Shown here: one piece after another, positions 6,767 to 14,908 of the stretch | Layout: each line of letters starts with the position of its first letter | Position numbering within the stretch: the first letter of the stretch is position 1 | NCBI RefSeq assembly: GCF_015863205.1 | Contig: NZ_JACBXQ010000003.1 | Coordinates: 186,001-250,000 of the forward strand | Length of the DNA: 64,000 nucleotides | DNA from: Facklamia lactis | GTDB lineage: Bacteria; Bacillota; Bacilli; Lactobacillales; Aerococcaceae | Direction of reading: 5' to 3' | The notes under the pieces: generated by a model | Told to the model about the DNA's origin: nothing | What the model saw: the letters and a program-made list of their open reading frames with translations, nothing else | Database searches by the model: none | Position numbers and translations under genes: made by a program

Positions 6767-8599
6767 TTACTCTGAAGTTTCAGACTGTTCAACGGTTGAT
6801 TCTTCATTATTAGTCTCGTCTTCAGCTGTGGTTTCATCACTCGTAGAATTTTCTTTACTTTCTTCCGATTCTGCAGTTTCATTTTCGTCTTCAAAAGCTT
6901 TAGGGTCAGAAACAATTAGAACACCATTCACAATCATTGATTCTTCCGGTAAATTATTCCATTGACGCAATTCCTCAATCGATACACTATATTTATCTGC
7001 TAAGACCTCTAGTGTTTCGCCTGGTTCTACTTGATGATAAGTTGACCACGGATTCGCGACGGCAATTTCTTCTCCAATATAAAGTAAGTTATCTAATAAC
7101 CCATTCCATTTTCGGATAGCTTCTACCGATACTTTGTATTTCTTAGCAATTGAAGCAATACTATCTTCTTCTGTAACTTCATGAATCCCTGGTTTCTTAT
7201 CAGGATGTGAAACAGTCAGCTCTTGACCTGTTTCTATTTCAGCATCTTCAGCAATATCACTCCACTCACGAATTTGCTTTTCAGAGGTATTAAATAATTT
7301 TTCAAGATCTTTCATTTTGTCAGTACGAGTAAAACTATAGCGAATAGGATAAGTATCTTTTAAAGGACGTTCTTGATTAAACTTCGTAACAACTTGACTT
7401 GGATCCGAAACATATAACACATCTCCTGCTGCTATTTCATCATTTAACAATCCATTCCATTTTCGAATATCTGTCCCCGAAATATCATATTGCTTAGCAA
7501 TATCCGCCAATTTTTCTCCTTCTTGAACCTCGTGAGTCTGTATCTCTATTTGATCAGGTGAAACAGCCTTAGTTTCTGGATCAGTTAGTTTTTCTTTTTC
7601 TTTCTTCGAAGATTGAGGACGTCTAACTTTTGACTCTGACTCATCTTCCTTATCTGCTCCTGCTGCATTTGGAGTCTCTCCCGGCCCCTCAGAAGACGTA
7701 ACTGGGCTGACATTATTCGTTTCTTCATTGGAACTTGGCGCTTGAGCAGATGGTTCTGTTACAACTTCGGATGAAGAACTTGGAAAATAAATGACATCCC
7801 CTGGATAAATCAAATTAGAAGATAGCCCATTGTAAGCCATGACTTGTTCTTCTGTCATTCCATACGCACGCCCAAGATCATATAAATTTTCACCAGGTTG
7901 TACAACATGAGAGTGATCACCGTCCGCTGTAACCCCTGTTCCTGGAGCAGGAACTGAAGGCTGTTGAACAGGACCTTGTCCACTGCCCAAAACAGAAATT
8001 TTATCACCTGGATAAATAAGATCTGTGACCAAACCATTCCAAGCTAGTAATTGTTCTACAGTTACTCCATAACTGCTTGCAATAGTGTATAAACTATCAC
8101 CAGGATTAACAATATAAGTTCCATCTGGAAGCCCTGAATTATTCCCATTATCAACAACGGGAGCTTGACCAGTGCCTGCTACAATTAGCTCATCTCCCAC
8201 ATCTAAATAGTCTGAACTTAGACCATTCAGAGCCTTTAGTTCAGATACCGTAATCCCGTGCGTATTCGCGATACTTGACAAGGTATCTCCAGGTTTAACC
8301 TTATAAACGCTGCCGTTCTCTGTTTGATCTCCCCCCGCTTCAGGTGCAGACGCATTCGGGGTTCCCTCCACAATTAACTGATCCCCTACATCAATAAATG
8401 TTGAAGTCAAACCATTGATAGTCATTAGTTCTTCTTCCGTTAAACCATATGTTTGCGCAATACGATATAAGTTATCCCCTTTTTGCACAGTATATGTTGT
8501 TTGTGCATTGACAACATGTTGCACACTAAAAGTCAATAAGCTCATAGATGAAAGAGCAATTACTGATCGTAATAAAATATTTTTTGACATGTATTTCAT
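6767..8599 (-). CDS. Secreted multi-LysM protein with acidic C-terminal tail, no catalytic domain
   Basis: A 610-residue exported protein. A signal peptide (basic start, hydrophobic stretch, cleavage near VNAQT) is followed by eight LysM-like units of about 45 residues, each with the pattern V-x-GD-x-L-x-IA...NGL...GD-x-L-x-V. The first four are canonical; the sixth (RYSFTRTDKMKDLEKLF) is degenerate. Linkers are rich in Pro, Ser and Gly. The last 45 residues are almost all Glu, Ser, Thr, Asp and Asn. No amidase, CHAP, NlpC/P60 or transglycosylase domain is present, nor LPxTG. LysM binds N-acetylglucosamine in peptidoglycan, so it is probably a wall-associated binding or scaffold protein. The next gene upstream is a LysM amidase with its own terminator. 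Confidence 0.85.
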   Translation of the reverse strand: MKYMSKNILLRSVIALSSMSLLTFSVQHVVNAQTTYTVQKGDNLYRIAQTYGLTEEELMTINGLTSTFIDVGDQLIVEGTPNASAPEAGGDQTENGSVYKVKPGDTLSSIANTHGITVSELKALNGLSSDYLDVGDELIVAGTGQAPVVDNGNNSGLPDGTYIVNPGDSLYTIASSYGVTVEQLLAWNGLVTDLIYPGDKISVLGSGQGPVQQPSVPAPGTGVTADGDHSHVVQPGENLYDLGRAYGMTEEQVMAYNGLSSNLIYPGDVIYFPSSSSEVVTEPSAQAPSSNEETNNVSPVTSSEGPGETPNAAGADKEDESESKVRRPQSSKKEKEKLTDPETKAVSPDQIEIQTHEVQEGEKLADIAKQYDISGTDIRKWNGLLNDEIAAGDVLYVSDPSQVVTKFNQERPLKDTYPIRYSFTRTDKMKDLEKLFNTSEKQIREWSDIAEDAEIETGQELTVSHPDKKPGIHEVTEEDSIASIAKKYKVSVEAIRKWNGLLDNLLYIGEEIAVANPWSTYHQVEPGETLEVLADKYSVSIEELRQWNNLPEESMIVNGVLIVSDPKAFEDENETAESEESKENSTSDETTAEDETNNEESTVEQSETSE

Positions 8600-8643
8600 T
8601 ATGTCCCCATCTCCTTTACTCTAAGGGTTATAGAATCATGACC

Positions 8644-8671
8644 AGTATAACACGTTACTATTAATCTACAA
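8644..8671 (-). promoter_or_regulatory. Promoter of the multi-LysM gene
   Basis: TTGTAG (8671-8666) and TATACT (8649-8644) with a 16-base spacer on the minus strand, about 45 bases before the start codon. The overlapping TGTAGA-N5-AGTAAC is a weak WalR-like match with two deviations from TGTWAH-N5-TGTWAH. Confidence 0.5.
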
Positions 8672-8738
8672 AGTTTTTAACCATTTTGTCAGTTAAACTT
8701 CATAAAAATGTTACAAAATATGAGACTCCTGCTCTATA

Positions 8739-8766
8739 TAAAAAGGGACTCCATGAGTCCCAAAAA
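8739..8766 (-). terminator. Terminator of the LysM amidase gene
   Basis: The stem GGGACTC/GAGTCCC with a three-base loop, followed by TTTTT on the minus strand, 20-odd bases past the stop codon. Confidence 0.8.
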
Positions 8767-8786
8767 TAAAATTAATAACTACAATT

Positions 8787-10634
8787 TTAAACTCCAAAGT
8801 AACGATTAATCCCTCGAACTAAACCATCAACCATTTTTGCTTGATAAACTGAATCCGTAATATTCTTAAAATCTGACCAGTTATCCATAAAACCTAATTC
8901 TACCAAAGCTGCTGGCATATCCGTGGTTCTTGTCACATGGAGGTTTTGTGGACGAGCCCCAAGATCAATCCCTCCCGAAGACTCTACCATGCCTTGCTGA
9001 AGTAATTGAGCAAGGCGCTTTCCTTCAGCTAGCATTTGATCTGTATGATGAGGAAGGGTGTTATAACCAGGTTCATCAATCGAGCGATCATGGTATAACG
9101 TCAGAATACCTCTAGCACTCCCTTGCAGATGAGCCGGCATTGCATTATGGTGAATTGACACAAAAATATCCGTCTTCAATTCATTAGGCAGATCATCACG
9201 TTGGTGCAGGTCAACAGTTCGATCATCACGACGTGTTTCAAAAACAGAATAACCCTGAGCTCGTAATTTATCTGCAACTTGCGTAGCAATCTTTAAATTT
9301 AAGTTTTTCTCATGGACTCCATAAAAGGAAGCGCCAGTCTCGCTCCCACCATGCCCCGCATCAATATACACTGATCGACTTGTCACCGGAATGGGATCAG
9401 TTGGAGTATTGGTCGTTTTAGAAACAATTAGCTGATCTCCAGAATAAATATAATTTGAACTTAATCCGTTCCACTCTTTTAATTGGGCGACAGTTATGCC
9501 ATTCGCATTCGCAATGGCCCACAATGAATCTCCGTGCTTGACTGTATAATAATTGGTAGGAGCTGGATTTTCAGGTTCTTCTTCGGGAGGTGTTGGCTCA
9601 TCAGGTTGCGGTGTTTCGGGCACTGTTACGTTAGGATTACTTACAACCAAACGATCTCCTGTATAAATATAATTGGAACTTAATCCGTTCCACTCTTTTA
9701 ATTGGGCGACAGTTATGCCATTCGCATTCGCAATGGCCCACAATGAATCTCCGTGCTTGACTGTATAATAATTGGTAGGAGCTGGATTTTCAGGTTCTTC
9801 TTCGGGAGGTGTTGGCTCATCAGGTTGCGGTGTTTCGGGCACTGTTACGTTGGGATTACTTACAACCAAACGATCTCCTGTATAAATATAATTGGAACTT
9901 AATCCGTTCCACTCTTTTAATTGGGCGACAGTTATGCCATTCGCATTCGCAATGGCCCACAATGAATCCCCCTGCTTGACTGTATAATAATTGGTAGGAG
10001 CTGGATTTTCAGGTTCTTCTTCGGGAGGTGTTGGCTCATCAGGTTGCGGTGTTTCGGGCGCTGTTACGTTGGGATTACTTACAACCAAACGATCCCCTGT
10101 ATAAATATAATTGGAACTTAATCCGTTCCACTCTTTTAATTGGGCGACAGTTATGCCATTTGCATTCGCAATGGCCCACAATGAATCCCCGTGTTTAACA
10201 ACATAATGACTGTTCATCTCAGAAGTAAAAATATTTTGGGTTATTGTTATCGTTTCATGTGTTTCCAATACTTCTGTTTCTACTTCTGTGTTTAACGAAG
10301 ATTCTTCTGTACTCACCTCCCCATTTATTAATTCTTCTGAAGACTCTGTTGATTCTAATATGTTCTCTTCTTCTTGAAGCACCTCTTCAGCTAAGGGATC
10401 TGTAACGAATAGAGTCTCTCCGGCAGATAATTCTTCTATTCCTGAAAGTTCATTCCAACTCATTAATTCATCAATCGTAACACCGTACTGGTTTGCAATC
10501 GTTTCTAATTGATCTCCTTGACTAATCACATGAATATCAGCTGCTTGAGCAGATATACTTATAGTATTTGATGTATATACTGCGATAGATGATAATACTA
10601 CGGATGAAACAAAAAGTACTTTTTTATTTAACAT
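8787..10634 (-). CDS. LysM-repeat N-acetylmuramoyl-L-alanine amidase (Amidase_3)
   Basis: A 615-residue secreted peptidoglycan hydrolase that cleaves the bond between MurNAc and L-Ala. A signal peptide (about residues 1-31) is followed by one divergent LysM, an acidic Ser/Glu linker, then four nearly identical LysM units joined by a 25-residue Pro/Glu linker. The Amidase_3 domain spans about 423 to the end, with zinc ligands and catalytic residues visible in IDAGHGG, HEKNLNL, VSIHHNA and ALVELGFM. The repeats are near-identical at the DNA level with a 219-bp period, so copy number may vary. AAAGGAG precedes the ATG. A WalR box upstream suggests control by the WalRK system encoded in this window. 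Confidence 0.93.
   Translation of the reverse strand: MLNKKVLFVSSVVLSSIAVYTSNTISISAQAADIHVISQGDQLETIANQYGVTIDELMSWNELSGIEELSAGETLFVTDPLAEEVLQEEENILESTESSEELINGEVSTEESSLNTEVETEVLETHETITITQNIFTSEMNSHYVVKHGDSLWAIANANGITVAQLKEWNGLSSNYIYTGDRLVVSNPNVTAPETPQPDEPTPPEEEPENPAPTNYYTVKQGDSLWAIANANGITVAQLKEWNGLSSNYIYTGDRLVVSNPNVTVPETPQPDEPTPPEEEPENPAPTNYYTVKHGDSLWAIANANGITVAQLKEWNGLSSNYIYTGDRLVVSNPNVTVPETPQPDEPTPPEEEPENPAPTNYYTVKHGDSLWAIANANGITVAQLKEWNGLSSNYIYSGDQLIVSKTTNTPTDPIPVTSRSVYIDAGHGGSETGASFYGVHEKNLNLKIATQVADKLRAQGYSVFETRRDDRTVDLHQRDDLPNELKTDIFVSIHHNAMPAHLQGSARGILTLYHDRSIDEPGYNTLPHHTDQMLAEGKRLAQLLQQGMVESSGGIDLGARPQNLHVTRTTDMPAALVELGFMDNWSDFKNITDSVYQAKMVDGLVRGINRYFGV
9420..10198 (-). repeat. 219-bp tandem repeat encoding LysM plus Pro/Glu linker
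   Basis: Landmark sequences recur at 9542, 9761 and 9980, an exact 219-bp (73-codon) period, with only a handful of substitutions between units. The array covers three full units plus a partial LysM unit at the 3' end of the gene. It is in frame, so unit gain or loss would change wall-binding valency without breaking the protein. Confidence 0.9.
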
Positions 10635-10725
10635 TCAATAGTCTCCTTTAATATGTATGATCAAGGTAACGAACATTTTCTTTCTCTAGTTTATCATGTT
10701 CACAAAATGATAGACCTTTTTGTAT

Positions 10726-10742
10726 ATTACAATCAAATTACA
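10726..10742 (-). promoter_or_regulatory. WalR (YycF) binding box upstream of the LysM amidase gene
   Basis: On the minus strand, TGTAAT-TTGAT-TGTAAT is a perfect direct repeat matching the WalR consensus TGTWAH-N5-TGTWAH, about 92 bases before the amidase start. A weaker copy, TGTAAA-TTTAA-TGTTTT (one deviation), lies at 10823-10807. WalR is known to activate wall-hydrolase genes in Bacillus and Staphylococcus, and walR lies at 51997-52704 here. Confidence 0.65.
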
Positions 10743-10913
10743 TTTTCGTGTCGTTTTGTCATTTACAAATAAACCCTTTAAAATGAAGGGGTTTTCATGA
10801 AAGTAAAAAACATTAAATTTACAATATATAAAATACAAGATAAACGAGCTTGAATAACGATTTATCCTATGATATTTTAGAATTATATTAATGTTAGAAA
10901 GGTGCATCTGTCA

Positions 10914-11792
10914 ATGTCAATGTCAAATTTACCCTCTCCAATAGACTACTCTTTAACAACCCCTATCAGTTTACCACTTTTTACCAAAAGACTTCAAACT
11001 GTCCTTACTCATCTCTTCTACCATTCAAAACCTCTGACATCAAATCGCTCTTTAAATCCAATTTTGATAAGTGACATCAGCTTTTTAAACAAAAAAGAAA
11101 AAACAATCATCATCGATAGCGAGGCAAGAGGTTGGACGACTACTTATAAACCTAATCAGTATCTTAGCCAATATTGCACAAGTATAAATGGCGACTTTGA
11201 GCATTGGAATCAATACATTAATTTTTATTTCCATACTCACCATGTTCTATATCCTTACGTACGATATCAACATGTTCTTCTTCCTTTAAATACCGATTTT
11301 AACTCTGTTATATGGCTAAACTTTTCATATTGTAATGAATTTAGAATGATCCCTACCATTTCTCAGAATCAGGGATATGCTGTCTTTCATCTCAAACCTA
11401 GCCCTTACTTTGAGTTCCTTTTAATGGCTCCCCACACACCTGAATTACAATTTAGACTTTACTTTTGTTCTTATATCACTCAAGCATGGCTCACCATTCA
11501 TTACCTAAAAAGTTATCCTAATCCGTCTTTAGCTGGATATTTCCAACTAATTCTTAAACAAAATAAACATAATTGTTTAGCTACTTATCTTGGAAAGAAC
11601 AATATCCTAATCGATCCTTCCATTATTCAAGACTATCTCGATTATCAGTTGTTTATCTCTATCTATCATTCTTATGCCTATCATAATCACTATTTCTTAG
11701 ATAAATTAATCCAGAATAATGTTCCAGGTGCCAAAACTTATTTAGCTGTCGAACAATATGAAAATTCAATTCTAGAAGATGCTCAATCCTAA
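10914..11792 (+). CDS. Uncharacterised protein with ComK-like features
   Basis: A 292-residue soluble protein with no signal peptide, rich in His, Tyr and Leu. The ATG at 10914 follows AGAAAGGTG. I see a loose pattern match to the competence regulator ComK (PF06338): an aromatic segment ending VLYPYVRYQHVLLPLNTDF, then VIWLNFSYCNEF (compare ComK IFLFPTLSS...CGWISHVHVKEF), then FRLYFCSYITQAWL (compare VYRTAWL). The protein is about 100 residues longer than Bacillus ComK, which has roughly 190. Other competence genes are not nearby. The ComK assignment is an inference that a profile search could overturn. Confidence 0.4.
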   Translation: MSMSNLPSPIDYSLTTPISLPLFTKRLQTVLTHLFYHSKPLTSNRSLNPILISDISFLNKKEKTIIIDSEARGWTTTYKPNQYLSQYCTSINGDFEHWNQYINFYFHTHHVLYPYVRYQHVLLPLNTDFNSVIWLNFSYCNEFRMIPTISQNQGYAVFHLKPSPYFEFLLMAPHTPELQFRLYFCSYITQAWLTIHYLKSYPNPSLAGYFQLILKQNKHNCLATYLGKNNILIDPSIIQDYLDYQLFISIYHSYAYHNHYFLDKLIQNNVPGAKTYLAVEQYENSILEDAQS

Positions 11793-11856
11793 ATGATTAA
11801 AGAGTTAACCTTCTAGTAAAATAATTAATAAGATATAGTAAAAAGGAGCAAAAACC

Positions 11857-12552
11857 ATGGATTGGTTCTGGTCACATAACATTCCTTACATTCAATTGTT
11901 TTCATGGAGTCATTGGTTTTATCTTATATTTTTTATTTTTTGTTTTTTCTTGCTGATAAAAAATCAAAAAACCATTGCCAAGAAGCCCAACAAATATCGT
12001 TACAGTCTTTTAACAATATCTATATTTCAACAAATAATTCTCTACCTCTGGTATCTTGATCAAGAAAACTTTCCTGTTTCAGAAGCCTTACCTTTTCATA
12101 TTAGCAGAATTTCTAGCTTGTTAGGCATATTATATTTATTGACCCTCAACAAGCATATAATGGCTTATTTTAGCACCTTTGCCTATTTAAGTTTTTTGGC
12201 CCCTGCCAAAATTCATCCCGGTTATCATGCTCTTGGTTTATCTTTCTTAATAAACCATGTTATTACTATTATTTTGCCATACTTTGCAATTATCGCTTAT
12301 AAATGGAGACCTACTCTTAAAGCTCTTGTTAAAAGTTATTTTTATTTTATTTTTTACTTGCTTAGTTTACCCCTAATCAACCAGCTAACAAATGGAAATT
12401 ATTTTTATTTAAATCAAAGACCCTTAAGTATCTTTCAATCCTTATCTCTTCAATCTTATATGGTTTTATTAGCCTTAACTACCTTATGTTTATTTTACTT
12501 TTTCCATCTCTTTCTAGTATATATTATTCAGCATAGAAAAGAGATTCCATAA
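11857..12552 (+). CDS. YwaF/TIGR02206-family (TMEM164-like) membrane protein
   Basis: A 231-residue protein with about seven hydrophobic helices. The family motif of a charged residue, then LPFHISRISSLLG at about residue 78, is present, together with ALGLSFLINHVITII. AAGGAG precedes the ATG. It follows the ComK-like gene by 64 bases on the same strand with no terminator between, so the two may be co-transcribed. The family's biochemical function in bacteria is not established. Confidence 0.75.
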   Translation: MDWFWSHNIPYIQLFSWSHWFYLIFFIFCFFLLIKNQKTIAKKPNKYRYSLLTISIFQQIILYLWYLDQENFPVSEALPFHISRISSLLGILYLLTLNKHIMAYFSTFAYLSFLAPAKIHPGYHALGLSFLINHVITIILPYFAIIAYKWRPTLKALVKSYFYFIFYLLSLPLINQLTNGNYFYLNQRPLSIFQSLSLQSYMVLLALTTLCLFYFFHLFLVYIIQHRKEIP

Positions 12553-12556
12553 TATT

Positions 12557-12597
12557 GAAGCGCCCCTTAGATCCTATTCGGATTTAAGGGGCGCTTC
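12557..12597. terminator. Strong intergenic hairpin between convergent genes
   Basis: An 18-base GC-rich stem (GAAGCGCCCCTTAGATCC and a nearly perfect complement) with a five-base loop. Neither side has a clear T run, so it may stop transcription without one or protect 3' ends. Confidence 0.55.
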
Positions 12598-12613
12598 ATC
12601 AAATAACCATTCT

Positions 12614-13399
12614 CTAAAAGAATCCAAAAAAACGTCTCTTTCTTTTTTTCTTTGGCATCTTTCCAATCGGGGGTAACACTTGGACCGTATCACCATTAAA
12701 TATATCACGAGCATTTTGTTTGAAACGCTCTACTTTTTCTATCCCAAAATCTCTTTCTAACTGTTCAAATGCAGCTTTCATATTAAAAGGACGATAATCA
12801 ATATGATGAACATCAGAGGCTATAATATGTGCTAAATTTCTTTCAATCATATTTCGGGCATGATATTGTAATTGCTCTCCATACAAGCCTACATAGCTAG
12901 AAGAAGTAATTTGTCCTAAACAACCCATCGCCACTAACTCATAGAGTAAATCATAATCAGAGGCTAGAGCATGATTTCTCTCTGGATGAGCGATTAAAGG
13001 GGTAATCCCTAATTCAATTAAATGTCCTAAAATCTCTTTAGCAAATGAGGGGACGGTTTTAGTAGGAAATTCGATCAGATAATATCGCCCAATTTCATCC
13101 AAAGATAACAGATCTTGATTGTAATAATCTTCCATAAATTTTTCCGTCAACCTAATCTCTTGAGAAGGATATACTTCAAGTTCTAATCCAGCTTGAGCAT
13201 AAGTGTCACTTAAAGCTTCAGCAAAAGCTAAAACATCCTGTTTAGGATTTATATATTGACCATTGCGATGATGAGGGGTCAATACAATATGCTTCACACC
13301 CTCTGCCTGCCCTATCCTTGCTAATTCAATTGAATCCTCGAGCGTCTGTGCTCCATCATCAACGCCAGGGATTAAATGCGCATGTAAATCTATAATCAC
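12614..13399 (-). CDS. cpsB: CpsB/Wzh-type PHP tyrosine-protein phosphatase
   Basis: A 261-residue manganese-dependent phosphatase of the PHP fold that dephosphorylates the CpsD kinase. Metal ligands appear in DLHAHLIPGVDDGA at the N terminus, VLTPHHRNG, LIAHPERN and IIASDVHH. The C-terminal tail is unusually basic (KMPKKKRKRRFFGFF), possibly a membrane-surface anchor. It overlaps cpsD by four bases (ATGA) and is the last gene of the four-gene unit. Confidence 0.93.
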   Translation of the reverse strand: MIIDLHAHLIPGVDDGAQTLEDSIELARIGQAEGVKHIVLTPHHRNGQYINPKQDVLAFAEALSDTYAQAGLELEVYPSQEIRLTEKFMEDYYNQDLLSLDEIGRYYLIEFPTKTVPSFAKEILGHLIELGITPLIAHPERNHALASDYDLLYELVAMGCLGQITSSSYVGLYGEQLQYHARNMIERNLAHIIASDVHHIDYRPFNMKAAFEQLERDFGIEKVERFKQNARDIFNGDTVQVLPPIGKMPKKKRKRRFFGFF

Positions 13400-14148
13400 T
13401 TTTTCTTCGACTCTTTCTGAGCGCCATGGCCATAACCATAGTAAGCATAATAACCAGAATTTTCTTCATGTGGAACACCGTTCATAACATATCCTAGAAT
13501 TTTAGCATTAACATTCTCTAGAATCTCCTTAGCTTGACGAACTTCTTCTTTTTTAACATATCCGTATCGTGAAACCAAAAGTACGCCATCCACTTTAGCT
13601 GCCAGAATCTGCGGATCTGCCACAGCTGTAACAGGCGGAGCATCATAAATAATCAAATCAAAATACTGAGACATTTCTTGCATGATAGCCGCCATCCGAG
13701 CTGAGCCTAATAGCTCTGACGGATTAGGCGGTATTGGGCCACAAGGCAAAATATATAAGCCAATTTCCTTATTATACTGTACAATCTGATTAAATTTCAT
13801 ATCTTGATTCGAAATTAAAGTTGATAAGCCCACTGTGTTGTCCGTATGAAAAGTCTTATGTAAAGTCGGCTTACGCATATCAGCATCCACAATTAAAACT
13901 CTCTTTTCTGTCTGAGCCATCACAATTGCCAGGTTTGAGGATACTGTTGATTTCCCTTCAGCAGGAATACACGAGGAAACTAAAATACTACTTAAATTGC
14001 TATCTACCTGAGCGAATTCTACGTTTGTTCGAATTGCTCTAAACTGTTCTGCACTAATAGATTGAGGTGCAGTATAGGTTATAAGAGTAGTCCCACGTTC
14101 TTGTTCTCGCAATAATTTTTGCTCTCTTTTCTTACGTTTATCAAACAT
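13396..14148 (-). CDS. cpsD: CpsD-type BY-kinase (tyrosine-protein kinase)
   Basis: A 250-residue cytoplasmic bacterial tyrosine kinase. The Walker A motif is in CIPAEGKSTVSSNLA, Walker A' in VLIVDADMRKP and Walker B in DLIIYDAPP. The autophosphorylated tyrosine cluster lies at the C terminus (SGYYAYYGYGHG), with five tyrosines. It needs the cytoplasmic tail of CpsC for activity, and cpsC is immediately upstream with a two-base gap. The trio CpsB-C-D controls polysaccharide chain length and attachment in streptococci. Confidence 0.95.
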   Translation of the reverse strand: MFDKRKKREQKLLREQERGTTLITYTAPQSISAEQFRAIRTNVEFAQVDSNLSSILVSSCIPAEGKSTVSSNLAIVMAQTEKRVLIVDADMRKPTLHKTFHTDNTVGLSTLISNQDMKFNQIVQYNKEIGLYILPCGPIPPNPSELLGSARMAAIMQEMSQYFDLIIYDAPPVTAVADPQILAAKVDGVLLVSRYGYVKKEEVRQAKEILENVNAKILGYVMNGVPHEENSGYYAYYGYGHGAQKESKKK

Positions 14149-14150
14149 AC

Positions 14151-14897
14151 TTACACCGTCTTTCTATTACGTTTATTCATTTTAACAGTAGACATACGCG
14201 ACTGTTTTAAGTCTTTAGAAGATAATTCATAAACTTTCCCTAAATTGTTCAATCCTAAGCTCGTCATAAACTCATCATCTTTTACAGTAGTATCCGAAAT
14301 TTCACTAATTAATACTAATAATATACTCACACCTAACCCAATCATCGCACCTATAATAGCATAAATAGGTAGGCTTGGTGAAACTCGATTCGGATTATAG
14401 GAAGCAGGAGATAAAATAAAAATATTTGTTTCCTTCGCTCCGTAAACATCTCGGACTGTTTCTTCAAAAATAGAAACCACTTTATATAAAACTTCTTGTG
14501 CTCCTTTTGGTGAATCCAACTGAACTGTGATGTTAAAAGCCTGTGAATTAGGCGATTGCTCCACAGCAATTGCCCCCTGTAATTGTCCAATTGAATAATC
14601 ATTATTCATTTCTTGACTTACTTGAGATAAAACAGAATCTCCAGTAATAATATCCCGATAGGTATTGATTAATTGTGAACTTGCTTGTAACTCGCTATAT
14701 TGAATGGGAGCTTCTTTTAAATTCGTTTCTGGTTGGTTGACTAAAAGTTGTGCTGTAGACTCGTACTTAGGATGTACAAAAAAGATCATAAATGATATTG
14801 CTAATATCATACATAACAACACTACTGTAAAGATTCTAAAGGCATGCTTTAAAAATAGTTTCCACAAATCTGCTATACTGATTTCTTCTTGATGCAT
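14151..14897 (-). CDS. cpsC: CpsC-type polysaccharide co-polymerase / kinase adaptor (Wzz domain)
   Basis: A 248-residue membrane protein with two transmembrane helices (about residues 20-42 and 175-197) flanking an extracellular Wzz domain. The proline-rich segment RVSPSLPIYAIIGA precedes the second helix, as in the family. The cytoplasmic C terminus would activate CpsD. GGAGGGTAAT before the ATG at 14897 selects this start over an upstream GTG that abuts the capD stop. Confidence 0.92.
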   Translation of the reverse strand: MHQEEISIADLWKLFLKHAFRIFTVVLLCMILAISFMIFFVHPKYESTAQLLVNQPETNLKEAPIQYSELQASSQLINTYRDIITGDSVLSQVSQEMNNDYSIGQLQGAIAVEQSPNSQAFNITVQLDSPKGAQEVLYKVVSIFEETVRDVYGAKETNIFILSPASYNPNRVSPSLPIYAIIGAMIGLGVSILLVLISEISDTTVKDDEFMTSLGLNNLGKVYELSSKDLKQSRMSTVKMNKRNRKTV

Positions 14898-14908
14898 ATT
14901 ACCCTCCA

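Noticed and set aside
9420-10198. Regular tandem repeats that could suggest a CRISPR array
   Set aside because: The 219-bp period is in frame, has no short repeat plus unique spacer structure, and encodes LysM domains. No cas genes are present.
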